Shown: positions 8,126-17,170, numbered from the stretch's first letter. The stretch: 35,441 bases of DNA from Candidatus Omnitrophota bacterium (GCA_021108075.1 JAIORP010000143.1:1-35441); one strand, 5' to 3'. A program made the numbers and translations. Notes: generated by a model not told the origin, from the sequence alone.

Positions 8126-9265
8126 ATGAAAAAAAGCGATCCGTTTATCGTTGAAACACAATATTATACTTGCTGCGATCCGCCTGACGAGCTTGTCTTG
8201 CAGAGTGGTGTAAAATTCGGCCCGATAACATTGGCGTATGAAACCTATGGGGAGTTGAACCCGGAAAAGTCGAACGCGATTTTGGTTTGCCACGCCCTCA
8301 GCGGTGATGCGCATGCGGCTGGATACCATGAGGGGGATACAAAACCCGGATGGTGGGATGTTGTCATTGGGCCGGGCAAGGCGATTGATACCGATAAATA
8401 TTTTGTCATTTCTTCGAATGTGATCGGAGGCTGTAAAGGCAGTACGGGACCTTCTTCCGTCAATCCGGATACGGGTAAGCCGTACGGCCTGAGTTTTCCG
8501 ATGGTTACCATCGATGACATGGTTGACGCGCAACGCCATTTGATTGATCATTTAGGTATAAAGAAATTATTAGCCGTATGTGGTGGCTCAATGGGGGGAT
8601 CTCAGGCATTGGCCTGGTCCATCCGCTATCCTGACTGTCTACAATCGGCCATTATCATCGCAACCACACCCTGTCATAATGCCCAACAGATCGCTTTTAA
8701 TGAAGTCGCCCGGCAGGCGATTATGTCTGATCCGGATTGGCAGGAAGGCGATTATTATGGGAAGACAATCCCTGCTCGGGGATTAGCTGTCGCGCGGATG
8801 ATAGGGCACATTACATATATGAGTGATCAATCAATGGAAAAAAAGTTTGGCCGTAAATTAATCGGCAAGGAACGTCTGGGATATGATTTTAATCAGGATT
8901 TTCAAGTTGAAAGTTATTTGAAATATCGGGGTGATAGTTTTGTGCAGCGTTTTGACGCGAATTCCTGGCTGTATATTTCTAAGTCTCTGGATTATTTTAA
9001 TTTAAAAGCGGAACAATCATTAGTAGAAGTTTTTTCAAAAGCCCGGTCGAGTTTTTTGATTGTGTCATTTACATCTGATTGGCTTTATCCGACCTATCAA
9101 TCAAAAGAGATGGTTCGCGCGTTAAAGAGCAATGATTTAGATGTTTCTTTTATTGAAATCAATTCGAGTTATGGTCATGACGCGTTCCTGGTGGACAACA
9201 AGGAAGTGTCGCATATCCTATCACATTATTTAGCGCGTATCAGTAAAACCCTGAACGCGGTCTGA
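8126..9265 (+). CDS. metX: homoserine O-acyltransferase
   Basis: Alpha/beta-hydrolase enzyme that activates homoserine with an acyl group from acetyl-CoA (or succinyl-CoA in some members) for methionine synthesis. The catalytic triad is readable: nucleophile S155 in CGGSMGGSQALAW, D318 in TSDWLYP and H351 in YGHDAFLVD. Other family blocks are LVCHALSGDAHAAG, PGWWDVVIGPGKAIDT and SNVIGGCKGSTGPSS. The 379-residue length is typical. Acetyl versus succinyl specificity depends on a few active-site residues and is left open. It begins 46 nt after a strong promoter and is followed by metW after 28 nt, the metX-metW pair seen in many Gram-negative bacteria. Confidence 0.95.
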   Translation: MKKSDPFIVETQYYTCCDPPDELVLQSGVKFGPITLAYETYGELNPEKSNAILVCHALSGDAHAAGYHEGDTKPGWWDVVIGPGKAIDTDKYFVISSNVIGGCKGSTGPSSVNPDTGKPYGLSFPMVTIDDMVDAQRHLIDHLGIKKLLAVCGGSMGGSQALAWSIRYPDCLQSAIIIATTPCHNAQQIAFNEVARQAIMSDPDWQEGDYYGKTIPARGLAVARMIGHITYMSDQSMEKKFGRKLIGKERLGYDFNQDFQVESYLKYRGDSFVQRFDANSWLYISKSLDYFNLKAEQSLVEVFSKARSSFLIVSFTSDWLYPTYQSKEMVRALKSNDLDVSFIEINSSYGHDAFLVDNKEVSHILSHYLARISKTLNAV

Positions 9266-9293
9266 ATAATTTGGATCTTTTAAGGAGCAGATT

Positions 9294-9872
9294 GTGAGAC
9301 TTGATTATAGAATTATCCTTGATTATGTCAGTCCGAAATCGAAGGTTTTGGACCTGGGGTGCGGTGACGGGACGTTATTGTCTTTGCTCATTCGGGAAAA
9401 GTCTTGCCGCGGAACGGGAATTGAGCTCAGTGAAGAATCGATCTACAAATGTGTCGAGAAGGGGATATCTGTTTCTCATGGCGATCTTGATTCGGGATTG
9501 AGCGACTATTCTGATAAGCGTTTTGATTACATTATTTTAAATGAAAGTTTGCAGCAAGTCTTAAATCCGAAGAAGGTTCTTATTGAATCATTAAGAGTTG
9601 GAAAAAATATTATCGTCGGGATACCGAATTTTTGCTATTGGCGGGCGCGTCTGCAGATTTTTTTTCGGGGGCGGGTTCCGGTGACTTCTGAACTGCCTTA
9701 CGAATGGTATGATACCCCGAATTTACGTTTTTTAAGTTTGAAAGATTTTCGATATTTTTGTCAAGAAAACAGCATTACCATCCTCAAAGAAGTAGGGCTT
9801 TCCCAGAACCAGATCATTTCTGTCCGTCCTAATTTATTCGCGAATAATGGTTTATTTCTGCTTACCAAATAA
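9294..9872 (+). CDS. metW: MetW methyltransferase-like protein
   Basis: A class I SAM-dependent methyltransferase fold of the MetW family, 192 residues. The SAM-binding glycine motif is VLDLGCGDGTLLSLL (about residues 19-33), followed by GTGIELSEESIYKCVEKG and RFDYIILNESLQQVLNP. In species with this pair, MetW is needed for or enhances MetX activity and methionine formation. The start is a GTG at 9294, chosen because AAGGAG at 9282-9287 lies six bases upstream and conservation starts immediately. It follows metX by 28 nt and is almost certainly on the same transcript. Confidence 0.93.
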   Translation: MRLDYRIILDYVSPKSKVLDLGCGDGTLLSLLIREKSCRGTGIELSEESIYKCVEKGISVSHGDLDSGLSDYSDKRFDYIILNESLQQVLNPKKVLIESLRVGKNIIVGIPNFCYWRARLQIFFRGRVPVTSELPYEWYDTPNLRFLSLKDFRYFCQENSITILKEVGLSQNQIISVRPNLFANNGLFLLTK

Positions 9873-9976
9873 TATTTAAACAGTTTTTTATTTGATGGAT
9901 TTTTAAGTGAAGCGCTTTAAAGAATTGTTTTATCATACAAATGTTCATTAGTAACAATTAATTGAAGGAGGACACG

Positions 9977-10162
9977 ATGCCGTATATTAATGTGAAAGTT
10001 GTTGGTCCATTGAGCCGGGAACAAAAAGAAGAGATCGCGGCAAAATTCACACAAACTCTCGAAGATGTGGCGAATAAGCCCAAAGACCACACGTATGTCG
10101 TTTTTGATGAGATTGATCGTCAGAACTGGGCCGTCGGTGATCGCCTGTTAGATGAGCGATAA
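9977..10162 (+). CDS. 4-oxalocrotonate tautomerase-family protein
   Basis: A 61-residue tautomerase of the 4-OT family. The ATG at 9977 puts Pro directly after Met (MPYINVKVVG). Removal of Met would expose Pro1, the general base of the family, so this start is fixed by chemistry. AAGGAGG at 9965-9971 is an excellent ribosome-binding site for it, and the longer in-frame TTG at 9962 is not credible. The segments SREQKEEIAAKFTQTLEDV and VVFDEIDRQNWAVGDRLL match the 4-OT helix and C-terminal strand. Such small proteins form oligomers. The physiological substrate is unknown and no aromatic degradation genes are near. Confidence 0.88.
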   Translation: MPYINVKVVGPLSREQKEEIAAKFTQTLEDVANKPKDHTYVVFDEIDRQNWAVGDRLLDER

Positions 10163-10236
10163 ACATAGCTCGCGTGGCTTATTTGATGGCGTTGCCTTAA
10201 GTGAAGACCCTAAAACATTGAAACGATTAAACTTCT

Positions 10237-10266
10237 AACAAAATATATTAAGAAATTTTGTTTTTT
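10237..10266 (+). terminator. AT-rich hairpin with T run
   Basis: AACAAAAT at 10237-10244 pairs perfectly with ATTTTGTT at 10255-10262 around a 10-nt loop, and the right arm runs into a T run to 10266. It may end the tautomerase transcript. The stem has only two G/C pairs, so it is a weak terminator at best. Confidence 0.35.
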
Positions 10267-10370
10267 ATTTCCATGATATGTTAAACTGGTAGTATAAAAT
10301 TAGTGATGTCGGGGTTGTATGACATACGATCTCAACATCATGATACCCCTGGGGGGTAAGGACGTTATAA

Positions 10371-10832
10371 ATGAGTGAAGGAAACAAGCCCCATGTACTG
10401 TTGATAGATGATGAGCAAGTTGTCCGTGAATTGCTCCAGAAATTTTTAGAGAGGAATGGTTACGCTGTCTTCACCGCCTGCGATGGAGTAGACGCTCTTC
10501 AAGTTGTAAAAGCTAGAAATATTGGCATTATTATCAGCGATATTGTTATGCCACGCATGGATGGGTTAGAGTTCCTGAAACATTTAAGAAAATTTAATAA
10601 GCAGGCTCAGGTGATCATGATAACGGGGCAGCCAAGTTTAGGCGGTTGTGTCGAATCTATTGTTGAAGCAAGTTGTGAATATTTGATTAAGCCTATTGAG
10701 CGTGAAGATATTCTCCGCTGCGTCCAAAATGCTGAGAAACAGTTGGAAAATAGAAGCAATAAGCTTCAAGACTATTTGAATGAGGCTGATTGCCCTCCAT
10801 CAGAAGAGAACACCGAAGATCCCCCTGTTTAA
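10371..10832 (+). CDS. single-domain response regulator (receiver)
   Basis: A CheY-like receiver domain fills residues 8-125 of 153, with an intact phosphorylation site: acidic pair D13-D14 (LIDDEQVV), phospho-acceptor D57 (IIISDIVMPRMDG), switch T85 (VIMITGQP) and K107 (YLIKPIE). No DNA-binding or enzymatic output domain follows, only an acidic, proline-containing tail (EENTEDPPV). It should act through protein contacts or as a phosphate relay. No histidine kinase is in the window, so its partner is elsewhere. AAGGA at 10358-10362 gives a good ribosome-binding site for the ATG at 10371. A TATAAA at 10293-10298 could be a -10, but no fitting -35 is seen. Confidence 0.9.
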   Translation: MSEGNKPHVLLIDDEQVVRELLQKFLERNGYAVFTACDGVDALQVVKARNIGIIISDIVMPRMDGLEFLKHLRKFNKQAQVIMITGQPSLGGCVESIVEASCEYLIKPIEREDILRCVQNAEKQLENRSNKLQDYLNEADCPPSEENTEDPPV

Positions 10833-10928
10833 GAATTATTCCTGTTCGGACCGCGTCATAACCCTTCATTCCGCAGTTTTTAAACGATCGTCTATCTTGA
10901 TTCAGGCATGCTTTACGCAAATCTTCAC

Positions 10929-10956
10929 TTGCAAAATGTTTTTTTATATTTAGAAT
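10929..10956 (+). promoter_or_regulatory. candidate promoter of lhgO-like gene
   Basis: TTGCAA at 10929-10934 and TAGAAT at 10951-10956 are separated by 16 bp, 46 nt before the start codon of the downstream flavoprotein. Both hexamers are imperfect, but the placement is right. Confidence 0.4.
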
Positions 10957-11002
10957 AAAGAAAATACACCCCCCTTTACCATATTAAAAACGAGGTACAT
11001 TC

Positions 11003-12196
11003 ATGGAGCATCACGATTATTTAATCATTGGTACCGGTATTATAGGTTTAACCATTGCCATGAAAATAAAAGAAAAAAATTCAAAGGCCAGCATATTGAT
11101 GATAGAGAAAGAATCGGAAGAAGCCTGCCATTCCTCCGGCCGTAACAGCGGTGTCCTGCATGCCGGATTTTATTACTCGGCCGATAGCTTTAAAGCAAAG
11201 TTTACCGTGGCGGGAAACAATGCCTTAAAAGCGTATTGCAAGAAAAAACATTTGCCCATTAATGCTTGCGGGAAACTTATTGTGGCTATGGATGAAAGGG
11301 AGATTGAGACTCTTTATGAATTAGAAAAACGCGGCAAGAACAATGGTTCCACCGTTGAGATTGTTGATGAGGCCCGTGCGCGGGAAATAGAACCGAATGT
11401 GTTCACGCATAAAAAGGCTTTATTCTCACCTGATACAGCCAGTATCGATCCGAAACAGGTTTGCACGTCTATTCGTCATGACGTCGAGAAGTTGGGGGTC
11501 CAGATATCTTTTAATACCAAATATCTGTCGCGAAAAGGACAGGTTATTGTTACGAATAAAGGGGACTTCACAGCTGGAAAGATCATTAATTGCGGCGGGT
11601 TATATGCCGATAAGATCGCTCAGGATTTCGGTTTCGGTTTCAAGTACACCATGATTCCATTTAAGGGGCTTTATTTGCAGTACACAAAGAACAAGACAGA
11701 TGTGAAGATCAATATATATCCGGTTCCAAATTTGTTGAATCCGTTTTTAGGCGTTCATTACACGATTGCGGTTGATCAGACCATTAAGATCGGGCCGACA
11801 GCGATACCTGCTTTTTGGCGAGAGAATTACAAGTTGACATCGAATTTTAAGTTTAATGAATTTTTAAACGTCGCGTTTTATGAGTCGCGGTTGTTTTTTT
11901 CGAATGCGTTTGGTTTCAGAAATTTGGCTTTCGAAGAAATGAAGAAGTATTACCGCAAATATTTTGTGGGTCTAGCTCAGAAGATGGTTCAATCCATCGA
12001 TCCAGCCGGTTTTACGGTGTTCAGTGAACCGGGAATCCGCGCTCAATTGCTGGATAAAACAACATTGAATCTGGTTCAAGACTTTGTTGTGGAGGGCGAT
12101 GACAAAAGTATCCATGTCCTGAATGCCGTTTCTCCGGCCTATACATGTGCTTTTCCGTTTGCTGAATTTCTCATTAAAGAATACATCGATAAATAG
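11003..12196 (+). CDS. lhgO: FAD-dependent oxidoreductase, L-2-hydroxyglutarate oxidase-like
   Basis: A 397-residue flavoprotein of the DAO/glycerol-3-phosphate-oxidase superfamily. The N-terminus carries the Rossmann FAD motif DYLIIGTGIIGLTIAMKIKE (residues 5-24), and HSSGRNSGVLHAGFYY (about 47-62) is the hallmark of the LhgO / L2HGDH group. Further blocks are SIDPKQVC, INCGGLYADKIA, MIPFKGLY and a C-terminal SPAYTCAFPFAEFL. The enzyme would oxidise L-2-hydroxyglutarate (or a related 2-hydroxyacid) to 2-oxoglutarate and pass electrons on. Substrate identity is inferred from family resemblance, and the segment around residues 270-320 diverges from what I recall of E. coli LhgO. GAGGT about seven bases upstream supports the start. 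Its neighbours give no pathway clue. Confidence 0.78.
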   Translation: MEHHDYLIIGTGIIGLTIAMKIKEKNSKASILMIEKESEEACHSSGRNSGVLHAGFYYSADSFKAKFTVAGNNALKAYCKKKHLPINACGKLIVAMDEREIETLYELEKRGKNNGSTVEIVDEARAREIEPNVFTHKKALFSPDTASIDPKQVCTSIRHDVEKLGVQISFNTKYLSRKGQVIVTNKGDFTAGKIINCGGLYADKIAQDFGFGFKYTMIPFKGLYLQYTKNKTDVKINIYPVPNLLNPFLGVHYTIAVDQTIKIGPTAIPAFWRENYKLTSNFKFNEFLNVAFYESRLFFSNAFGFRNLAFEEMKKYYRKYFVGLAQKMVQSIDPAGFTVFSEPGIRAQLLDKTTLNLVQDFVVEGDDKSIHVLNAVSPAYTCAFPFAEFLIKEYIDK

Positions 12197-12256
12197 GAAC
12201 CTCTCGGCTATTCTTTAGTCTTCGGCTTTATCTTAATGCGGGGGTTGAGTTTTTAC

Positions 12257-12284
12257 TTGATTTGTATGAGAATTGTAGTAGAAT
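12257..12284 (+). promoter_or_regulatory. candidate promoter of nfu
   Basis: TTGATT at 12257-12262 and TAGAAT at 12279-12284 lie 16 bp apart, about 78 nt before the nfu ATG. The -10 matches consensus at five of six positions. It has the same -10 hexamer and spacing as the candidate at 10929-10956. Confidence 0.4.
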
Positions 12285-12361
12285 TTATATAAGTTTTTTT
12301 TGTAATCATTTATCCTCGTTTGGGACTAATTAAATGGACAATGCTAAAGAAAGGATTTGAT

Positions 12362-12922
12362 ATGGATATTCAAGTTATGATTCAACCAACACCTAATCCG
12401 CATGCGATGAAGTTTGTCGTCAATTCACCGGTCAAGACTGAGGGGACTGTGACTTACAGTCAGGCTGAAGATTGCCAGGACAATCCATTGGCCAGGGCTG
12501 TTTTCGAGTCGGATGCGCATATCAAAGAATTGTACTTTAATGACAACTATATCACCGTGACTCAGGATGGAACATCTGATTGGGGGAAGTTGGAGGAACA
12601 AGTTAAGGCGGTCCTTTTAGAGCGGCTGCCCGGTCATAATCCGAATTTTGTCAGCGTATCCCCAACAACGGTTCAACCAGAAGGATCAAGTGATAGGACG
12701 GAATTAGATAAAATCAATGCGATTTTGAACGAAACAATTCGACCGGCTTTGCAGATGCATGGCGGGGATTTGCAAGTTCTGGCACTCAAAGATAATGTTT
12801 TATCCATTCATTATCAGGGTGCTTGTGGTTCGTGTCCATCAGCGGCTTCAGGGACGTTAAATGCGATCAGAAACATCCTCATCGATCAGTATCGTCCTGA
12901 TATTGAAGTTGTCATGAATTAG
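12362..12922 (+). CDS. nfu: Nfu/NifU-type Fe-S scaffold or carrier protein
   Basis: A 186-residue protein with two domains. The N-terminal Nfu_N domain (about 4-90) begins IQPTPNPHAMKFVVN. The C-terminal NifU-like domain (about 112-185) has the cluster-binding C155-x-x-C158 motif in GACGSCPSAASGTL, preceded by the typical IRPALQMHGGDLQVL. Dimers of such proteins bind a [4Fe-4S] cluster on the paired CxxC motifs and deliver it to apo-enzymes. I chose the ATG at 12362, which has AAAGGA about six bases upstream. An in-frame TTG at 12320 would add 14 residues not seen in the family. It stands 134 nt before the Rrf2 regulator and the suf genes and so belongs functionally to that locus. Confidence 0.92.
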   Translation: MDIQVMIQPTPNPHAMKFVVNSPVKTEGTVTYSQAEDCQDNPLARAVFESDAHIKELYFNDNYITVTQDGTSDWGKLEEQVKAVLLERLPGHNPNFVSVSPTTVQPEGSSDRTELDKINAILNETIRPALQMHGGDLQVLALKDNVLSIHYQGACGSCPSAASGTLNAIRNILIDQYRPDIEVVMN

Positions 12923-12963
12923 GGGAGCAACGATCTTTATTGTTTATCAGTGAAAAGATAATG

Positions 12964-13045
12964 ATACCAATTCCATTAAATAATGACCAAAACCAATTCT
13001 GCTTTTCAGAATTAAGATAGAACAATTTATTAATGGATTTGGTAT
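12964..13045. promoter_or_regulatory. nested inverted repeats before the rrf2-suf operon
   Basis: An outer inverted repeat pairs ATACCAATTCCATTAA (12964-12979) with TTAATGGATTTGGTAT (13030-13045): 15 of 16 positions complementary, 50 nt between the arms. A perfect inner 7-bp hairpin, AATTCTG (12995-13001) and CAGAATT (13007-13013), sits inside. The right arm ends 11 nt before the Rrf2 start codon. A weak promoter candidate, TTCAGA at 13005-13010 and TATTAA at 13028-13033 with 17 bp spacing, would have its -10 overlap the right arm. Either the arms are a pair of operator half-sites for the Rrf2 protein itself (autorepression, as in IscR/SufR systems) or the RNA folds into a long stem. The sequence does not decide between these. 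Confidence 0.6.
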
Positions 13046-13056
13046 GAGAGTTTATT

Positions 13057-13467
13057 ATGTTACAAATTAACAGAAAAGTTGGTTACGCGTTAACATCATT
13101 AAAGTACATTCAGAGGAAAGAACCTGAAGAATTAACATCTGCAAAAGAGATTAGCCATATGTTTAATTTGCCTTTTGACCCGACGTCGAGGGTTCTTCAA
13201 TTGATGGCGAAGAATGATATTCTGGAAGCTGTTCAAGGCGTAAAAGGCGGGTATCGGTTTAAGAACGGCATAGAAAACATTTCTGTGCGGGCGTTGGCAG
13301 AAATGCTGATCGGATCAATCGAGTTAACAAAGTGTATGCGGAAAAAAAAGACGACTGATTGCGATGCCAGTTTAAAATGTGAAATTATCCCGGCCATGTA
13401 TGAAATGAATACAAGAATAAACGAACTTTTTGATAACCTTTATATCCAGGACCTTATCAATAAATAG
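13057..13467 (+). CDS. Rrf2-family transcriptional regulator (IscR/SufR-like)
   Basis: A 136-residue Rrf2-family winged-helix protein. The DNA-binding part spans residues 5-70: [10 protein letters not shown], then [24 protein letters not shown], then the wing [12 protein letters not shown]. The cluster region has three cysteines, C93, C102 and C108, in place of the three IscR ligands though with slightly different spacing, which suggests binding of a [2Fe-2S] or [4Fe-4S] cluster. It is the first gene of the suf operon, with sufB starting 16 nt after its stop. The expected role is to sense Fe-S status or iron and repress this operon when clusters are plentiful. The inverted repeats just upstream are the obvious binding site. 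A short GAGAG element precedes the ATG. Confidence 0.88.
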   Translation: MLQINRKVGYALTSLKYIQRKEPEELTSAKEISHMFNLPFDPTSRVLQLMAKNDILEAVQGVKGGYRFKNGIENISVRALAEMLIGSIELTKCMRKKKTTDCDASLKCEIIPAMYEMNTRINELFDNLYIQDLINK

Positions 13468-13483
13468 ACACGCGACAGGAAAT

Positions 13484-14935
13484 ATGAAAAATCATCCATC
13501 ACAAAAAGACCACTTGACCAACCGTGAATACAAATATGGTTTTTATACCGATATCGAAATGGATACGATCCCCAGGGGACTCAATGAAAGCATTGTTTCT
13601 TTGATCTCAGAGAAAAAGAATGAACCGGGTTGGATGACCGATTGGAGATTAAAGTCGTTCCGGTATTGGCAAAAATTGAAAGAGCCTCACTGGGCTAATT
13701 TTCATTACGATCCGATCGATTACCAAAATTTGATATACTACACCGCACCTAAACGGAAGAAAGATCAGCCGATGGGGTGCGCGGATCAAGTGGATTTAGA
13801 AATTATGGAGACTTTTGATAAGCTCGGTATCCCTTTGAGTGATCAGTCCCGCCTGTCTGGTATCGCTGTTGATGCCGTTTTTGATAGTGTCTCCGTCAAG
13901 ACAACCCATCAGGAGGAGTTGGCCAGGGTCGGTATTATTTTTTGTTCCATGTCGGAAGCCGTTCGAAACCATCCTGAACTCATTAAAAAATATTTAGGCA
14001 GTATTGTCCCGTATCGTGATAATTTTTATGCGGCTTTAAATTCAGCTGTTTTTTCTGATGGGTCCTTTTGTTATATTCCGAAAGGTGTTAAATCCCCCCT
14101 GGAATTGTCGACCTATTTTCGGATCAACGCCGCTGAAACAGGGCAGTTTGAGCGGACGTTAATCGTTGCGGATGACGATAGTTATGTGAGTTATCTTGAG
14201 GGATGCACGGCTCCGATGAGAGATGAAAATCAGCTTCATGCGGCAGTTGTCGAACTCGTCACCCATGACAGGGCTCAAATAAAGTATTCAACCGTTCAGA
14301 ATTGGTACGCAGGGGACCAGGATGGTAAAGGTGGAATCTATAATTTTGTAACAAAGCGGGGAAAATGTTTAGGTCAAGGTTCAAAGATTTCTTGGACACA
14401 GGTGGAAGTGGGGTCTGCGATTACATGGAAGTATCCCAGTTGTATCCTCCAGGGCGATAATTCCATAGGGGAATTTTATTCTGTTGCGCTGACCAATCAT
14501 AAAATGAAAGCAGATACCGGGACTAAAATGATACATGTTGGAAAGAACACCCGCAGCCGGATTATTTCTAAAGGCATTTCCACGGATCAGTCCAGCAATA
14601 GTTACCGCGGTCTGGTCAAAGTGCTGCCATCGGCAGACAATGCGCGTAATTTTTCACAATGTGATTCCATGCTGGTGGGTAATGAGTGTAGCGCGAATAC
14701 GTTCCCTTATATTGAGACAGAAAACACAACGGCCACGACCGAACATGAAGCAACGACGTCGCGGATTAACGCGGAACAGCTTTTTTACCTCCGTTCCCGC
14801 GGACTTGACATTGAAGCCGCCATTGCGTTGATTATCGATGGATTTTGCAAAGAAGTCTTCAATGAATTGCCGATGGAATTTGCGGTTGAAGCTGTCCGTT
14901 TATTGGAAACGCGACTGGAAAATAGTGTCGGCTAG
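13484..14935 (+). CDS. sufB: Fe-S cluster assembly scaffold protein SufB
   Basis: The core scaffold of the SUF machine, forming SufBC2D with the next two products. The 483-residue protein shows the SufB N-terminal region ([20 protein letters not shown]), the beta-helix core with [20 protein letters not shown], and the C-terminal block [15 protein letters not shown] followed by [20 protein letters not shown]. The Cys in GNECS and the Glu/His of TTEHEAT match residues essential for cluster assembly in E. coli SufB. The ATG at 13484 has AGGA just upstream. An in-frame ATG at 13430 lies inside the regulator gene and would add 18 unrelated residues, so it is rejected. It is the second gene of the rrf2-sufBCDSU unit. 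Confidence 0.95.
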   Translation: MKNHPSQKDHLTNREYKYGFYTDIEMDTIPRGLNESIVSLISEKKNEPGWMTDWRLKSFRYWQKLKEPHWANFHYDPIDYQNLIYYTAPKRKKDQPMGCADQVDLEIMETFDKLGIPLSDQSRLSGIAVDAVFDSVSVKTTHQEELARVGIIFCSMSEAVRNHPELIKKYLGSIVPYRDNFYAALNSAVFSDGSFCYIPKGVKSPLELSTYFRINAAETGQFERTLIVADDDSYVSYLEGCTAPMRDENQLHAAVVELVTHDRAQIKYSTVQNWYAGDQDGKGGIYNFVTKRGKCLGQGSKISWTQVEVGSAITWKYPSCILQGDNSIGEFYSVALTNHKMKADTGTKMIHVGKNTRSRIISKGISTDQSSNSYRGLVKVLPSADNARNFSQCDSMLVGNECSANTFPYIETENTTATTEHEATTSRINAEQLFYLRSRGLDIEAAIALIIDGFCKEVFNELPMEFAVEAVRLLETRLENSVG

Positions 14936-14974
14936 CGCAAGAGGATTTTTTCATTAGTTTAAAAGAGAGGACAT

Positions 14975-15727
14975 ATGATAGAGATAAAAGACCTTCATGC
15001 CGAAGTTAACGGCAATCAAATATTAAGAGGATTAAATTTAACGATCGGGGCGGGAGAGGTTCACGCGATTATGGGACCCAATGGCTCAGGAAAAAGCACA
15101 CTAACAAAAATTATCGGCGGACATCCGGACTACCACGTCACCCGGGGGGAAATTCTTTATGATATCAATCTTAAGAAACGTAACATCATAGACATGGACC
15201 CGGAAGAACGGGCCCGTGAGGGTATTTTTATCGCTTTTCAATATCCGGTTGAGATCCCCGGCGTCAACGCGTCGGAATTCTTACGCGCGTCCTTTAATGA
15301 GATTTGCCACCATCAGGGCGCGGAAGAAATGGATCCGCTTGACTTTGATGATTTTCTCAGAGAGAAGATGAAAGTATTAGAAATGGATGATAAATATATA
15401 CACCGTTCGCTCAATGTCGACTTTTCCGGGGGAGAAAAGAAGCGCAATGAAGTGTTGCAGATGATAATCTTAAACCCCCGCTTTTCAGTTCTTGACGAAA
15501 CCGATTCAGGTCTGGATGTTGATTCGATGCGTGTTGTCGCTAACGGAGTTAATCGGTTGCGCTCAAAACATAACGCGATGTTGGTTATTACGCATTATCA
15601 ACGGCTTTTGAATTATATCGTTCCTGATTTTGTCCATATTCTGGAAGGTGGGCGGATTATTAAGTCGGGTGAAAAAGATTTGGCTCTGGCTGTTGAAGAC
15701 AAAGGCTACGATTGGTTAAAAAAATAA
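14975..15727 (+). CDS. sufC: SUF ATPase SufC
   Basis: ABC-type ATPase subunit of the SufBCD complex, 250 residues as usual. Walker A is GPNGSGKST at residues 34-42, the Q-loop is IAFQYPVEIPGVN, the signature is FSGGEKKRNEVLQM and the Walker B region is FSVLDETDSGLDVDSM, with the switch His in ITHYQRLL. The LDETDSGLDVDS block is characteristic of SufC. ATP binding drives dimerisation of SufC and exposes the SufB-SufD interface where the cluster forms. GAGAGG four bases upstream supports the start. It lies between sufB and sufD with 39-nt and 15-nt gaps. Confidence 0.97.
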   Translation: MIEIKDLHAEVNGNQILRGLNLTIGAGEVHAIMGPNGSGKSTLTKIIGGHPDYHVTRGEILYDINLKKRNIIDMDPEERAREGIFIAFQYPVEIPGVNASEFLRASFNEICHHQGAEEMDPLDFDDFLREKMKVLEMDDKYIHRSLNVDFSGGEKKRNEVLQMIILNPRFSVLDETDSGLDVDSMRVVANGVNRLRSKHNAMLVITHYQRLLNYIVPDFVHILEGGRIIKSGEKDLALAVEDKGYDWLKK

Positions 15728-15742
15728 TGTTGGCAGGAATAG

Positions 15743-17158
15743 ATGATTATCAATAAGAAACCATTTATACAAGATTATGATTTGTACGTTCAGTATCTGG
15801 CCACGCGGGAAAAGAATGCGGCTCTGCAGGAATTGCGCCGGCAAGGGGCGGAATTGTTTTCACGTGTCGGTCTTCCGTCGAAATCATCTGAAGATTGGCG
15901 TTATACGGACATGCAATTTTTGAATGACCATAAGTTCAATGTCTGCATGAGTACGCCCCGCACAGAATTAGAGAATATGCGCGAATACTGTACGAACCGT
16001 AAATACTACAGCCATGATGATATCAATATCGTTTTTGTTAATGGTATGTTCTCAAGTGAATTTTCTGATTACTTGAACAAATCCATTTCAGGATTAGAGG
16101 TCTTGACCTTGCAAGAATACTTGAAGCAAGAAGACGGGATCCAACTGGACATCTTACGAAGAAACCCTTTCGATCATCACTTTCCTTTTGGGGCCTTAAA
16201 TCAGGCGATGTTGCATGACGGAACAATTATTAAAATCCGTAAAGGTGCGACGATAGAACCGATTATTCATATTATCCATGTCACCACAATCTCGCAACCG
16301 TTACGCAAGAATCATTGTTGTGAATTTCAGCTGCAGGCGAACGCGGATAAAAAGCAGAATCGATTCAAGGTCTGTTCGTGCGACGAATTGATTACCTCGC
16401 CACGGACCATTATTGTGGCCGAAGATCATGCCAAAGCCAAAGTTTTGGAAAGTCATTTCAGTTTGATTCCTGATATTGAATATTTTTCTAATGCGGTCAC
16501 AGATATTTCTCTTCAGCCGCGTTCAGAACTGCAGTACTATAAGTCCCAGAATGAAAGTTTGAAGGCTTATCACGTCGGACTAACTCGTGTGTGGCAGGAA
16601 GAAGAATCAAATTTTGACAGTTTTTCATTTATGACCGGCAGTGCGCTGGCACGGAACAACATTGATCTGGTGACAAATGGACCCCGCACGAGAACGACAT
16701 TAAATGCCCTGTACAGTGTCAACGGCAAACAACATGTTGATAATCACACTTCGATTGATCATCGTCATCCCAGCGCCGAGAGCTATCAGTTTTACAAAGG
16801 TATCCTGAACGGCTCATCACGGGCTGTTTTCAATGGACGGATTATTGTCCGCTCCGAAGCGCAAAAGACAAAATCTTATCAGCTTAATAACAATCTGGTA
16901 GCTGGTAAGCATTGCCGTGTCGATACGAAGCCTCAGTTAGAGATATTTGCCAATGACGTGAAGTGCAGCCATGGTGCGACAAGCGGGCAGCTTAATCCCG
17001 ATGAAATTTTTTATTTGCAAACACGCGCCATTCAAAAGAGAGACGCGATTAAGATGTTGTCGCATGGTTTTGCCGATGAAATTCTCAATAAGATTCCTTT
17101 GCAGGCCGTGCGTGAGAAGTTGAGGATTTTCCTTACGCCATCTTTATTGACAATATAA
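15743..17158 (+). CDS. sufD: SUF scaffold subunit SufD
   Basis: Partner of SufB in the SufBC2D complex, needed for iron entry. The 471 residues include the N-terminal SSEDWRYTDMQFL motif, a beta-helix core, and the C-terminal SufD signature: RAVFNGRIIVRSEAQKTKSY, then NDVKCSHGATSGQLNPDEIF and YLQTRAI. The His in KCSHGATSG corresponds to the functionally important histidine of E. coli SufD. The protein is a little longer than the E. coli protein, with extra sequence around residues 90-200. AGGAA lies four bases before the ATG; sufC ends 15 nt upstream and sufS begins 12 nt downstream. Confidence 0.94.
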   Translation: MIINKKPFIQDYDLYVQYLATREKNAALQELRRQGAELFSRVGLPSKSSEDWRYTDMQFLNDHKFNVCMSTPRTELENMREYCTNRKYYSHDDINIVFVNGMFSSEFSDYLNKSISGLEVLTLQEYLKQEDGIQLDILRRNPFDHHFPFGALNQAMLHDGTIIKIRKGATIEPIIHIIHVTTISQPLRKNHCCEFQLQANADKKQNRFKVCSCDELITSPRTIIVAEDHAKAKVLESHFSLIPDIEYFSNAVTDISLQPRSELQYYKSQNESLKAYHVGLTRVWQEEESNFDSFSFMTGSALARNNIDLVTNGPRTRTTLNALYSVNGKQHVDNHTSIDHRHPSAESYQFYKGILNGSSRAVFNGRIIVRSEAQKTKSYQLNNNLVAGKHCRVDTKPQLEIFANDVKCSHGATSGQLNPDEIFYLQTRAIQKRDAIKMLSHGFADEILNKIPLQAVREKLRIFLTPSLLTI

Positions 17159-17170
17159 ACGGAACTTTAT

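Noticed and set aside
8090..8551. 153-codon minus-strand ORF opposite metX
   Set aside because: Shadow of the metX coding strand; metX has a complete catalytic triad and a promoter.
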